45,000 nt of DNA from Mesostigma viride (lineage: Eukaryota; Streptophyta; Mesostigmatophyceae; Mesostigmatales; Mesostigmataceae). The DNA is taken from positions 1,624,316-1,669,315 of the forward strand of contig RPFO01000131.1 of NCBI GenBank assembly GCA_009746045.1, read 5' to 3'. The notes under the pieces were generated by a model, which was not told the DNA's origin, searched no databases, and was given only the letters and a program-made list of their open reading frames with translations. Position numbers and translations under genes: made by a program. Each line of letters begins with the position of its first letter. Positions within the stretch are counted from its first letter, which is position 1. This document shows positions 19,201 to 40,238 of the stretch, in pieces.

Positions 19201-21440
19201 CATGCTGCTTAGCTTGATGGATTTCAGTGATGTGATCAGCCGATGGGGTGACGGACTTTTACCATTATCAACCCCTTCCTTCCGGTCGCTGTCTTACGCA
19301 ACTCGTGATCAACTCGATTAGATCAACTTGGATTTTCCCCTGCCTTTCACCTCGGCCCCCCTGTCACCTCAGCACCTCGGACCTTCCCTGTATCCCCTCG
19401 GCCCCCATCATCGACCTTCTCAATCACCAGCAGCCATTCCTTATTCTACTATAATTCTAGTAGTATAAGAATTCTTGGGTGATAATGGCTGCCATTATTA
19501 GCGCCACGCTCGTCCTCACCAAAACAATGAACAGCTTAAGATGTCCTTTGTCTATCTCTATTAGTCGGATAGCCCGGGGTGCTGCGAGCCCCATTCATGT
19601 AGATCTCGACTTGCCGCTCGAAATCTGCATAGCATGAATAAATTCATACAAAACATATAGCTCAGGGTTTGTTCCTAACCGTGCTCTATTGTTGGTGCTA
19701 TTGATTGGGATATGTCTCCTACTGAACGTGCTTCGATTGTTGCAGCTCATGCGGAGGCCTGCTTTCACATGACACTTTTATAAGTGAACCCGAAGATGGA
19801 ATAGTTTGGGGCTTATTCTTAATCGTATCAGGAGCATACAATCAATAGCTATTGTACACACTACAGTACTGCAGTACACTTATAGTGGATATGCTGCGTG
19901 TCCTGCAAACTTTGCCTTCTCACGCAAGCGCCTTCACACAACACGGTTACCCACTGTGCGTAAAGCCCAAGGATACCTAACGAGCTATCTTTTTTCAAGC
20001 GGCGTTTCCTGCAGATGCGGCGGACCCCCCTGCACGAGGCTGCAAAGGCAGGCCACCTGGTGGTGGTGCAGTACCTCATCGAGAACGGGGCCCATAAGGA
20101 GGTGGCGGACCGGGTCAGTGGCTTGCTAGTTCGTTTCTTATTTCTGCCGTCCCTAACGATCCTATCTCTAACCACCAGGAGATGGATGGAGGAAATGGTG
20201 GTCCATTGTATGTGGGAGATGAGGGCTGATGAAAGGCCGAGGACTGGGTCAGCTATTCGTTAACCTTATTCCTGCTTCTATTCCCCATATCTTTGTGGAT
20301 GCCAAGAATATTCGTTCAACCGGTTCGGTTCTTCCTTAATCCAATTCCCACGGGAACTCCCCTTAATGTTGTGGATGCCAAGATTTTGATTTGCATATAC
20401 TGCTTGAGCCTAAAGACTCTTTATCACGGCACAATGACCATTACCATTTTGTTCTGCCCATCGATTCGTGGAACAGAACAAGTCTGGGAGTGCCAGCAAA
20501 AGGCGTACACTAATCGTCGACCGTCCAATAAGTTGAACAGAAACACAATCACAGAAAGTTCTTGTCCGGTCCTGCCACCTAGGCTGCTCATAAGTCGTCG
20601 GCCAACGAGACCTGGCAGTAGGACTCGGGGTTATGGTGTTGCTATCAAGGCTTTCGCTATATTATCAAATTAAGTGGGTACGCATTATATATCCCCATGT
20701 TCTTGCATTGGACTCCAAGCTCCTCGCCTCTACCTCTAATTTCTATTAGTATGCTGGCATATCGGTCCATTGGCCTCCGCTTGGGTGTGACTCGCATGCG
20801 CAGGGAGGGAACACCCCGGTGCACCTTGCATTGGACTACGATCACGCAGAGGTGGTGGACTACCTATTCACATGTGAGGAGCCCCCGAGAAAGGACAGCA
20901 AGGTGAGCGTTTGAGCCCTTTTAGACTTTTAGTCTGTCGTAGTGGGAACTTGTTTCCCAGGGCGCTTGTTCCTTGGGCTCGCGATCTCTTGGGGGGCGCA
21001 AGCAGGAAAAGGCAGCAAGGTGTGCCGAAAGGGCAGGTTGTGCCGAAAGGGCAAGGTGTGCCTGTGTTTGTGGGCACTAGTTTTCCTGGGTGCTTCTCTT
21101 AGTTGGATGGCTTTTGCGAGTTTGTTAGAACGTAAGTCATCTGCATTGAGCATGAATGCAGGCTATGGTAATTCTGTTACATCAGGCCAAAATTTTGGAG
21201 CTCATCCAGCATTTCTTGTTTTCTTGAAAGTTAAGTTCTACATCCACAAAGCCTAGCGGTGCATGTGCACATCCAGCCAAACTGGATTTGCAGGGCTTCC
21301 TAACATGTCGCTACTATTCTGGAGCGTTATCTCTGATTCAGGTCGCAGCTGAAGTGGCTCCGCAACTAGGACAGGAGGGCACGCCAGGGCCCGATCCTGC
21401 ACGTTCCAAAGCTGAAGATCCTGCCAGGATGGCCAAGTAG
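13269..21440 (+). CDS. Ankyrin-repeat protein with DPF/NPF cluster, 8 exons
   Basis: Exons, all phase 0: 13269-13295, 13587-13766, 14187-14324, 15597-16388, 18407-18505, 20015-20113, 20804-20902, 21342-21440; 510 codons plus the stop TAG at 21438-21440. The N-terminal 380 residues are low-complexity and probably disordered, with a DPF-NPF-NPF cluster and a Gly/Glu-rich acidic stretch. Then come three 33-residue ankyrin repeats and a 32-residue Pro/Ala tail. Donors are GTCAGT, GTGAGC, GTGGGT or GTTAGC; acceptors end in CAG, except AG after A at no site. Ankyrin repeats mediate protein binding; no partner can be named. AATAAA at 21444-21449, 4 nt after the stop, is a possible polyadenylation signal. 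The introns (up to 2 kb) carry transposons. The two weakest points are the 9-codon first exon and the assignment of the 264-codon exon, which could instead be a separate gene starting at ATG 15576. Confidence 0.8.
13587..13766 (+). CDS. Ankyrin gene exon 2 (60 codons)
   Basis: Acceptor cttcccccag, donor CAG|gtgggt. Reads FQESRLMPFASQLVAEEDKN... through ...KGIAGLMEQ without a stop. It is charged and hydrophilic, with no known domain. It joins exon 1 (MDTDCDIGQ) and exon 3 (GSHSLLPEG...) in phase 0. Confidence 0.65.
14187..14324 (+). CDS. Ankyrin gene exon 3 (46 codons)
   Basis: Pyrimidine-rich acceptor (ttttcctcggtgcag) and donor AAG|gtcagt, the same donor form as the first ankyrin-repeat exon. 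Encodes a Pro/Gly/Ala/Ser-rich linker ending TVKPKDK. Confidence 0.65.
14701..15196. mobile_element. MITE with 35-bp perfect terminal inverted repeats, TA-flanked
   Basis: 14701-14735 (starting GTACCGTAGTGGCTGAAATC) is an exact inverse complement of 15162-15196. If the outer TA is the duplicated target, the element is CCGTAGTGG...CCACTACGG within TA, as in Tc1/mariner-type or Tourist-like MITEs. At about 496 bp, with no coding sequence, it is non-autonomous. It sits in intron 3 of the ankyrin gene. The 35-bp perfect match between the ends suggests a recent insertion. Confidence 0.8.
14925..14985 (+). repeat. 22-bp tandem repeat inside the MITE, three copies
   Basis: CCTAATCAGTGCTAATAGGGC recurs with a period of about 22 bp (from 14927, 14949 and 14971). 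Confidence 0.85.
15597..16388 (+). CDS. Ankyrin gene exon 4: long disordered exon with DPF/NPF motifs (264 codons)
   Basis: Acceptor acgcag at 15596, donor CAG|gtgagc at 16389. Encodes GKAVLGDSSN..., then DPFATANPFAATNPFG (three [D/N]PF tripeptides in 15 residues), a short helix-prone stretch around LRNLGKLTALKEMAASMVRL, a Gly/Ser/Glu-rich region and an acidic EEEEVYDPGE before KLPWMGVEQ. [D/N]PF motifs are known ligands of EH domains and AP-2 appendages in endocytosis; applying that here is inference. An ATG at 15576 would also open this frame, so a single-exon gene is the alternative. The phase-0 match with the neighbouring exons favours the spliced model. Confidence 0.65.
16417..17390. mobile_element. 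Non-autonomous hAT-type element with 8-bp target duplication
   Basis: The ends are CAGTGTTTTTTTTA at 16417 and its inverse complement ending CACTG at 17390. Both flanks are GGGATAGG (16409-16416 and 17391-17398), a perfect 8-bp target duplication. An 8-bp duplication with CA(G)NG ends is the known signature of hAT transposons. Length 974 bp, no transposase. GTGGC/GCCAC motifs recur beside both ends, as expected of subterminal binding sites. It begins 28 bp after the exon 4 donor of the ankyrin gene. Confidence 0.88.
17037..17108. repeat. Hairpin inside the hAT-type element
   Basis: ATTCACGCCTTAAGTTGGGT at 17037 is exactly inverted at 17089-17108 (22-bp arms with the adjoining TC/GA), with a partial third arm between (CAACCCAACTTCAGGCGTG). 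It can form a long stem-loop. Confidence 0.85.
17391..17520 (+). repeat. 25-bp G-rich minisatellite, about five copies
   Basis: GGGATAGGAGCGGGTTGTTA recurs every 25 bp (GAGCGGGTTGTTAGG cores at about 17399, 17424, 17449). The sequence directly after the exon 4 donor (GGTGAGCGGGGTGTTAGGGG) is a related unit, so the hAT element landed inside this array. Confidence 0.85.
17521..18406. other. Remainder of ankyrin intron 4
   Basis: AT-rich, no coding signal that I recognise. AATAAA-like strings occur at 18285-18302. These could be polyadenylation signals if exon 4 belongs to a separate upstream gene. Confidence 0.35.
18407..18505 (+). CDS. Ankyrin repeat 1 exon (33 codons)
   Basis: Starts RDGSQLHQAAGNGDLGAVMY and ends GADIEARNK: the canonical 33-residue repeat from the DGxTPLH position to the end of the loop. 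Acceptor gtgcag, donor AAG|gtcagt. Confidence 0.9.
18506..20014. other. Ankyrin intron 5; no gene seen
   Basis: About 1.5 kb of AT-richer sequence. Short repeats of AACTGATGATGTGAA occur at about 19004 and 19019. No coding frame with support. Confidence 0.5.
20015..20113 (+). CDS. Ankyrin repeat 2 exon (33 codons)
   Basis: Starts MRRTPLHEAAKAGHLVVVQY and ends NGAHKEVADR, a near-consensus ankyrin repeat (TPLHxAAxxGHxxVVxxL). Acceptor cctgcag, donor CGG|gtcagt. Confidence 0.92.
20804..20902 (+). CDS. Ankyrin repeat 3 exon (33 codons)
   Basis: Starts GGNTPVHLALDYDHAEVVDY and ends PPRKDSK. The first helix is canonical and the second half has diverged (LFTCEEPP), as in a C-terminal capping repeat. 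Acceptor gcgcag, donor AAG|gtgagc. Confidence 0.88.
21342..21440 (+). CDS. Ankyrin gene last exon
   Basis: Acceptor gattcag. Encodes VAAEVAPQLGQEGTPGPDPA... ending RMAK and TAG. Also 99 nt, but not an ankyrin repeat. Confidence 0.75.
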   Translation, partial: VAAEVAPQLGQEGTPGPDPARSKAEDPARMAK

Positions 21441-21845
21441 TTCAATAAATGGCCCTGCGTGGAGGAACGAATAATTGTCCATGCACCTCTTCTGATGAGG
21501 TACTTTTGTGAGGATGACTGACTGAGAGACGGCATTCTCAATAGCCCATACAGCATGCTAATTCTGGCCTGCTGTTAACTAGCATCCAGCAGTACAACAA
21601 TGTCCGGTACCATCCTTCTTATTTTCCTTCATATTGGTAATGTGTTTCTTAATATGAGGCTGATGCGCCTCGTCGGCCTCCACCGCTTCGCAAGGCATCC
21701 CGTACCTGCGGCTGCCCACCAGATCGCTTTTGTCATCCGCGCCCAGCCCTGCATGGCCCGGTGGTCAAACTGACAACCCTCGCGTAGTTCCTGGAAATAT
21801 GAAAATGGGTACTAATAGCTTGTTAGCCGCCGACTCCCGACTAGT

Positions 21846-22425
21846 GGCAACACAGCTACCGTGACATGGTTTTCAAGAACAAGGGTTCTTCTGGCGATCC
21901 TGCTCACTACCAAGGAGTCTGCATCCAGAGCGCCATGCTCGAGCTGCTTATGGGCATGATACTCCGTGCCGCCTCCACTCTGCTGTCGACTGCCACCTTG
22001 GATCAACTGCCATCCAGGGGATTGGGGGTGATCCCTGGGGGTGACCCTAAAAACCCTCAGGCTAGCTCCGGCGCGGGAGAAGCCTTTATATTCTCCTGGG
22101 CTATCAGGGGTGAGCATGCAACATACCCCCACACCCGTCATCATGGCCGAGCGTACAGTCGCCGGTCTTGGATAGTCCGGATGACGCAGAGTTGCTACCT
22201 GCGACTCCAGACCTGGGCGAGTGAGTCGCGCCACTTGCCTTCGCGGGGGAAGTATCCGCGCGTAGAAATGTACCTTATCGGGTACTCCGTGGCATGCCTT
22301 CAGTGCATGTTCACGCACGTACACTACACTTCAGTTCATGCTCACATACTTACGTACTTGGAGCAAGCCAAAAATTACAGATGGATTCGGCCGGGCTGCA
22401 ACACTGTCATGGCCATAAGTAAGTA
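21846..22425 (+). pseudogene. LINE reverse transcriptase fragment, interrupted
   Basis: MVFKNKGSSGDPAHYQGVCI matches the fingers block of the LINE at 8950 (LYKKGSAADPGNYRGVCLQS), and RPGCNTVMAIS (from 22391) matches RRGRNTVMAVF of the same element. The roughly 370 bp between (about 22005-22375) is absent from the 9-kb copy, so another insertion split the fragment. The 3' side ends in an AAGT microsatellite. Confidence 0.75.
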
Positions 22426-22444
22426 AGAAAGTAAGTAAGTAAGT
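22419..22444 (+). repeat. AAGT microsatellite
   Basis: TAAGTAAGTAAGAAAGTAAGTAAGTAAGTA. Confidence 0.9.
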
Positions 22445-22584
22445 ACTTGCGTGTCATGCATGCGCATGGGCTCACACCCGACGTGACGGGCTCACACCCG
22501 GCCGGGCAGTCTCCTGGTTTGTCTGTAATATGGAGGCAGATGGTACGCAAGGATGGATGGCAAGTAGTGATGAATTAAGCTAGG

Positions 22585-22800
22585 AGACCACCCCCAAGTC
22601 TGTGGGGGCTCCGCGTGTGACCGCACGTATGGCATTCATATAGCGATTCGGGTCGTGGTGCCCACAACCGTGTAATTACTAGGACCTATCTAGCTTACAC
22701 CATCCATTCCATCCCATGTTCCCCTCCCACTGAGGACTTATGCTCACGTGACGCAGTCACGTGTCTATTAATTAATTCGTTCATTAATTAATGCGCATGG
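22585..22800. repeat. Dispersed repeat, copy 1
   Basis: Shares with 25690-25975, in the same orientation, a CCCCCAAGTCTnTGGGG hairpin, GTGTGAC, CGnTTCGGG, CCCACAA and GACGCAGTnA...TTAATTA blocks in the same order. The two are diverged. They may be ends of one element about 3.1 kb apart, or two LINE 3' regions on the minus strand. Confidence 0.6.
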
Positions 22801-22898
22801 GCATGCCTTGCAGTACTATATGCTAATCTCACCAGAAAAATAATTACACCAAAGTTGCAAATATCGAATATCGTCTGCATCATGCCCCAACCATATAC

Positions 22899-22966
22899 CA
22901 GGCTCGAGCTACCATGGTCCGGATTCTCCCGATTTCTGGCCTGCGCTGGTTGTCTCCTTGATATAG
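22899..22966 (-). repeat. Copy of the LINE 3' region on the minus strand
   Basis: CAGGCTCGAGCTACCATGGT and the following bases to 22956 are an exact inverse match of 11331-11389. Confidence 0.85.
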
Positions 22967-23002
22967 TCACTAGAGGGGGACATAATCCTCATCCAGATTA
23001 TG

Positions 23003-23607
23003 CATGGATGGATGGATGGATGGATGGATGGATGGATGGATGGATGGATGGATGGATGGATGGATGGATGGATGGATGGATGGATGGATGGATGGATGGA
23101 TGGATGGATGGATGGATGGATGGATGGATGGATGGATGGATGGATGGATGGGTGGGTGGGTGGGTGGGTGGGTGGGTGGGTGGGTGGGTGGGTGGGTGGG
23201 TGGGTGGGTGGGTGGGTGGGGTGGGTGGGTGGGTGGGTGGGTGGGTGGGTGGGTGGGTGGGTGGGTGGGTGGGTGGGTGGGTGGGTCGGGGTGGGTGGGT
23301 GGGTGGGTGGGTGGGTGGGTGGGTGGGTGGGTGGGTGGGTGGGTGGTGGGTGGGTGGGTGGGTGGGTGGGTGGGTGGGTGGGTGGGTGGGTGGGTGGGTG
23401 GGTGGGTGGGTGGGTGGGTGGGTGGGTGGGTGGGTGGGTGGGTGGGTGGGTGGGTGGGTGGGTGGGTGGTGGGTGGGTGGGTGGGTGGGTGGTGGGTGGG
23501 TGGGTGGGTGGGTGGGTGGGTGGGTGGGTGGGTGGGTGGGTGGGTGGGTGGATGGATGGATGGATGGATGGATGGATGGATGGATGGATGGATGGATGGA
23601 TGGATGG
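23003..23607 (+). repeat. ATGG / GTGG tetranucleotide array
   Basis: About 37 ATGG units, then about 100 GTGG units (23150-23550) with a few frame slips, then about 14 ATGG units. The ORFs of Trp-Met-Asp-Gly and Trp-Val-Gly-Gly repeats, and their reverse, are products of the array and not genes. The GTGG part is G-quadruplex-prone. Confidence 0.97.
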
Positions 23608-24009
23608 GTACACGCAATCCTAGGTACCGGCCGGTCTAAGCTATCTACAAAAACAGTCCTACTCTATATCTATGGTGCCCGCGACCCTAGTAGGGATCTT
23701 GTCTAGCATGCTTCCCACGCGTGCAAACGCGCGGCTTCCCCACTGCAGGGGGGTTGTTGTCCTCTATGACCTGAGCCCACTTGGCCTTGTCCATCATCTT
23801 TTTCCAAATCACGGAGAGGCCTAGCGCCCCCCATGTCCTCCGTCTACGAGCTGCTCTTTGAAGGTGCGGGTCTTGCGGCGTCTAACCTGACTGGGCCCGG
23901 CCCACGTGAGGAGGTGCCTGCCCGGCTGAGCGGGGTGCAGCCCTGCGGATCGAGCCGGGGCCACGTGCATGAGGTGTCTATACCTGCATGGTTGCCAGGT
24001 GCGAGCTAA

Positions 24010-25475
24010 GTGCCCTACAGCCGGCCTACTAGCTGCAGGCGCCGCTGCTTGACATCTGGAGCTGGCGATAATTGTGGCATGCCGAGGTACAAGTCCTCCT
24101 TGCGGACATGATCGGCAGTGTATCCTACGCGGAAAATTGACCGCAGCATGTCATGGTGACCGCGCCGTCCACTCGATATCTTGTTGGCAAGGTAGGCGGT
24201 GAGGGTCCACGGCTGAGTGACGGCTCGGCCCCGTACGTAAAAACAGGGAGGACCGGGAGTCACCAGGTCCTGTTGCTCTAGCTTGCCCATTGAAGGGCTT
24301 GCGCCACAGGTCCCTGTAATGGTGTAAAGCGTGCCAGGCGAGGGAGATACGGTGGTCCACGTCGGCCTCGCAGCTGGGGAGTAAGCTACCCAGGAACTTG
24401 ACGCGGTCCCGATACAGCATCGACTCGAGAGCCATCAATTACGACCAATATCATACTGCAACACAATGAGTGTGGCCCTTTCCACCCTAGGAAACGGCAG
24501 ATTCAAGCAATTAGTGTACACAGAGCAGGTACCATGCCCTATGTACAATCTGCAGGGCCCATCCCACCCCCCTGCCAGATGGGGGGAGCCTGGAAATACG
24601 GCCACGCATACCACCATCTGCAGGATCGCGCCCTCCATTCGGAAAGCAGGACTTCCAAGTGCTGCACATGCACCTGAGGCACGTGATCGAAGTGTACTTC
24701 GACTAAGTTCAGACGAAGGACACAGGTGTTTTCTGCGGTGAGAAAGAGGTCGGGTGGCACGTGGCTGAGTGAGCCCAATCGCCAGAGCATCAACGGCGGT
24801 CTTCTTGCTGACCTCGAGCCTCACTACACGAGCCTCGATTGCAAGGCAGTCAAGCCATGTCTGCACGTGCTCAGCCGGTGCCCTCGAAGAGGGTGGTGTC
24901 GTCTGCGTAGATGATGTCCCCCAGCCGAATCTAGCTCCGTTTCCGCCCCGCCAAGCCAGAAGTGGTTGGCGACCTGTGCACACCCTGGCCGGTGCTCTAC
25001 CACAATTCGAGCAAAACGCTTGCGCGCCTGAACCATATCACGTATTCGACCACAATAATGAACAGGTATGGCGAGAGCACGCTGCCCTGCCACACACCCT
25101 TCTAGCTGTAAAGGGCATGGTGGCGTGGTCCCGTAGGAAGTACACACCGAGCGAGGTGGTGGACCCTTCGGCCTTCATACAGGATGCGGATGACAGCAAT
25201 ATATGGCATGGACGATGCGGTAGTGTAGCGACTATCATCCTCAGGGGCAATGACTCCATGTGCACACCTGCGGAGACTTCTACCCTGGACAGCAATGGGC
25301 CGAAGGGCCCGTGGGGATAAAACAGGAGCATGCATGCCCCTCAGGAAGGTGCTTATCGCAGATGGCAGCCCTTTTCTCCTTGTTCTATCATGCGCACGGC
25401 TGCGGAGTACAGATAGTCCCAGATCGAAGCCGGCCCTGCATGCATCCTCAAGCAGTTGTGTCATGCACATTTAGG
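24010..25475 (-). pseudogene. LINE ORF2 remnant on the minus strand
   Basis: Read from 25475 downward: IRILYEGRRVHHLARCV, then (after a stop) KGVWQGSVLSPYLFIIVVEY, then EHVQTWLDCLAIEARVVRLE, then DRVKFLGSLLPSCEADVDHR, then MLRSIFRVGY. These match, block by block, the LINE at 9300-10050, with many stops and frameshifts. It is a diverged member of the same family, in opposite orientation. The YADD box region is corrupted. Confidence 0.82.
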
Positions 25476-25689
25476 TCCGGGGCGCGCCGCATCGGTGCGG
25501 GGCGCGCGCAAGTTTGCCAGTGGTTCGCGACGGCCTGGTGATCATAAGTGAGCTGAGTCACGGGGTGCGCTAGGACAATTTATTTATACATCAATAGGCT
25601 TGCTTACCTCATCTACGCCCACAACATCACATGAGCGTAAATCCATTAGCATGATCCGCGAAATTCTGGCATAAGGGTATACGCGCCCA

Positions 25690-25975
25690 TGTAGTACCCC
25701 CAAGTCTCTGGGGAAGATGTGCGCACGTGTGACGAAACATGGTAAGCGTACAGCGGTTCGGGCCGGGTGGGGCCCACAAACCTTTTATTAGACTCTAGAA
25801 TCTAGATAGACGTGCAGCTGCGTTCTACAGCAACACATGTATCACCAGATGGTGTTCTACACTCCTGTACCATCAACACCACCCTACTCATGGAGGAATT
25901 AGATCCGCGCATGAGGACGCAGTTATGTCTAATGAATTCGTCAACTGATGATTTATGTGTAATCAATTAATGAGG
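25690..25975. repeat. Dispersed repeat, copy 2
   Basis: See copy 1 at 22585-22800. Followed, as copy 1 is (by about 150 bp), by TGTCTCCTTGATAT (25986-25999; compare 22951-22965). Confidence 0.6.
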
Positions 25976-26125
25976 ACGGGCATATGTCTCCTTGATATGT
26001 AAAGCAGTTGCCCACATGATTAGACGACTAGTCATACATCAACAGGTACCTCCAGCATGCCCACCCTTTCAGGCATTGTCACAAATGAAGTGCCCTCAAT
26101 ACACTGAGGATAAAGAGGTAATAAA

Positions 26126-37453
<11,328 letters not shown>

Positions 37454-38930
37454 GGAGGCTGATTGCCCAGCTGGATGGTGGCAATGGCAACGCAGAAATG
37501 TGGATGGGTGAGTGGACAGGCGAGCAGGCGATTAGGTGGATAGAGGGGCGGGTGGGTCGGTAAATGGGTGGGAGATGAAGGAGGTGGTTCAATGCCTTCT
37601 AATGCTTGTATGTTTTTTGTGCAGGCAGCAATAAAGAGGATGGGAGGATGCCCAAGAAGCTTGTTGTGTGGCCATTTACGGGTCGAATGCGGTGGCTTGC
37701 ATCAGATACACGTGTGCGTGGATGTGTTTTAGGCAGCCATGCACACATGCAGCGAGCTGCTCCTGCCTAGTCATTCATGGGGGGATGGTGTGATTGATCT
37801 CTTGGCCACCCCCAAGCATGGACCTGGGAAAAGCTCGCCTTTCTCTCAGGCATAGGGGAGGGCATAAACTTGAGAGCATAGACCAAAGGCATACACCGAA
37901 GGCTAGAGAACCAGGCTTACGCGGTTACACAGCTCATTGGGGGAAAATTTTCACTGATAGAACCAGCGCAAGCCTGAGATCAGAGGAGCCCAGCCACAGT
38001 AGGCTCCAGGCTGCCGGTGTACTAGCCGCTTTCCCATCTTTGTTGCAAGTATCGCAGGTTGAGCGGATATGGAGCAGTACAGCAAAGGAAACGAGAATCA
38101 TATGACAGATCCGATATGTGCTCTCTTGCCGTAGCGAAAAAAGTGGCTTGGCCCTCCGTCTGTAAAAAATCTATTATGTATCCTGCGTTGGCCGGACGGC
38201 ACATTGAAAAACCTGGTGTTGTGATGAGCCTAAGAACTTAAGCTACAGTGACCAGAATGCCCGCCGGCTTTCGAAAAGGTCAAAACCTTCAGAATTCCAC
38301 GTGGCCAGCAGAAACGGTGGGAGAATCTTCGAGGGTTTATAAGGGGGCTAGAGGCTAGTCATTCACCATATAGTGGTAATACAGGCAAGTCATACCTGCC
38401 AGGGTCTTGGTTGGGCTGGTGGGGGTTTTCCCTGTTGGCTCGGCCCACTTGTCCCATCCAGCACCTGAGCAGGGGGGACACCACAGACCAATAGGCAGCA
38501 CTACTCACGTGAGATGCTGAGATAACGGGCCAAGTGATAGATGTGGCAAGGTTTGCAGGCATGCATTCACATTTATTTCAAGCTGTAAAATACTGGGCAG
38601 ACAGTGTCTGCACGGCCTTAATACTGTGTCAGTCATGTCATGCTACTATGCAAGGAAATGTGGTATTAGACATGGTGTAAGACATGTACTTTACAGAGGC
38701 AAGATGCCCTATGTATCTTGACATTGATCGTCATTGAGGCAGCTGATCAGAAGGACTGCTTCTAAACTGACATCAACAGATGTTAAGTCTGGTCTATGCA
38801 TCGTTGTGGCAACCATGTTGTGACAATGCTGCGGGTTTAAACCGCTTCTGTGTTTCTAGCTAGTACTTTTCTGGTGGTGCAATCATGCCAATCTGTCTCT
38901 TTTACCCCGCAACTTATTGCCCGACAAGAT
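37454..38930. other. Intergenic stretch upstream of the coiled-coil gene; no gene seen
   Basis: Should include the promoter of the minus-strand coiled-coil gene. Short open frames (37794-38105 +, 38022-38204 -, 38359-38562 -) have no recognisable protein features. A possible acceptor followed by GGPSHFFRYGKRAHIG on the minus strand near 38170 could not be tied to any exon. Confidence 0.4.
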
Positions 38931-38940
38931 GTCGACTTAC

Positions 38941-39296
38941 TGTGAGGCCGGAAGGACTGCAGATGCTCCTGCAAGGCACGCCCATCAGTCCACGGAGACA
39001 TGTTCGAAAACAAGATGGCGTTGTCAGTTGCGCCCACACATCGTCCTAGGGAACCTTAATAAAAAAACGAAGGCAGGAGTACGTTGAGAAAGGCTGACAA
39101 CCTGACCAGGTTAAAAGATATGTGTATGGCATAAACAAATTCAAATCAAGCCAGGCCCCGGGAGTAATCCGCGATCAACAAGAATTCCAAGAAGAATATC
39201 ACGTGTGCCCACTGTCCTATCGAACAGACATAGAAGCCTAGGGTATAATCAAATGGTGGCATGCCGACAATTAGAACTCACCTGTTTGTCGCCCAT
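38941..39296 (-). CDS. Weak candidate: start of a minus-strand gene
   Basis: 39296-39282 reads MGDKQ with a consensus donor (CAG|gtgagt). 39045-38941 reads RCVGATDNAILFSNMSPWTDGRALQ and on to SFRPH, with a consensus donor (gtaagt), and looks like real protein (NAILFSNM resembles an RNP2-type strand). The phases do not fit directly (0 against 1), so an exon is missing or one call is wrong. No following exon was found. Confidence 0.28.
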
Positions 39297-40238
39297 TTTG
39301 CTGCTGTTTCGCCTCAATTCAGCAGCAGTCTATACTGACATTAATCCTGGACATCTCAGGTTGGCAAATCCCTGCCAGAGCCCGGAATGCATAGGGTTGT
39401 CTCTAAAAAATATTAGCGGCACAATGATATCAACCCCCGACAGAGCTGATAACTATAAATCCTTAAAACACGCATTGCCTAATACCCCGTGTGAGCTACA
39501 AGTAAACAATGTCGTCTTGCGTCAAAGCTAACTTCCAAACATTATGCCGACATTACGACTCGGTTACTTCCTGGATCTATATTTGTAAACTTGACGCACT
39601 TGCACGCCCGTTTCACGATTAACTCGATCACCAATTCACCATGCGTAATTGGGGATGCCGAGGGGTGCCGAGGTGTACTTTTTGCTATTTTACCAGGAGT
39701 CTTTGTGCGTATTTTTATCTCGGCGCGGCACTTCAAGCTTCAGCAGTCAGCACTCAGCACCAGAAGCGCTCACCTCTTATATGGACGCACTTATTACTGT
39801 TGTACATGCCTCTCTTCTCTATGTTGGTTAGTCATTTAGTTAGTTTCCTAGTTGTATCCCACTCTTCTCTATGTATCCCACTCTTCTCTATGTACAGTCT
39901 ACGGTAGTCTCCGGCTCTCTGCAGTCTGCTCTCTGCTGCCAATAATGTGCGGCTGATGTGCGGCGTGGGCAACAACAACAAGTCTCTTGCAGTCAGCTGT
40001 GCCAAAGCGCCAATCGCCATGGACTTGGGAAATGGGGATTGTAAATTTGCAAACGGTAACGCACCGGAGTGGCGATTAATTTTTGCACTGTTCCCTGCAA
40101 TGGCAGACTATTTCTAGCTCACTATTTTCGACGAATCTTTGTTGAACGTTTGAAACCAGGGCAAAGCGCATGCTGAGGCTTGAAGTGCAGCTAACTGGCT
40201 TTATACTAATAACAGCGCTGCGCGGTTGTCAGTAAGCT

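Noticed and set aside
22855-23706. ORFs of Trp-Met-Asp-Gly / Trp-Val-Gly-Gly and of His-Pro-Ser-Ile-type repeats
   Set aside because: Direct translation of the tetranucleotide array in every frame.
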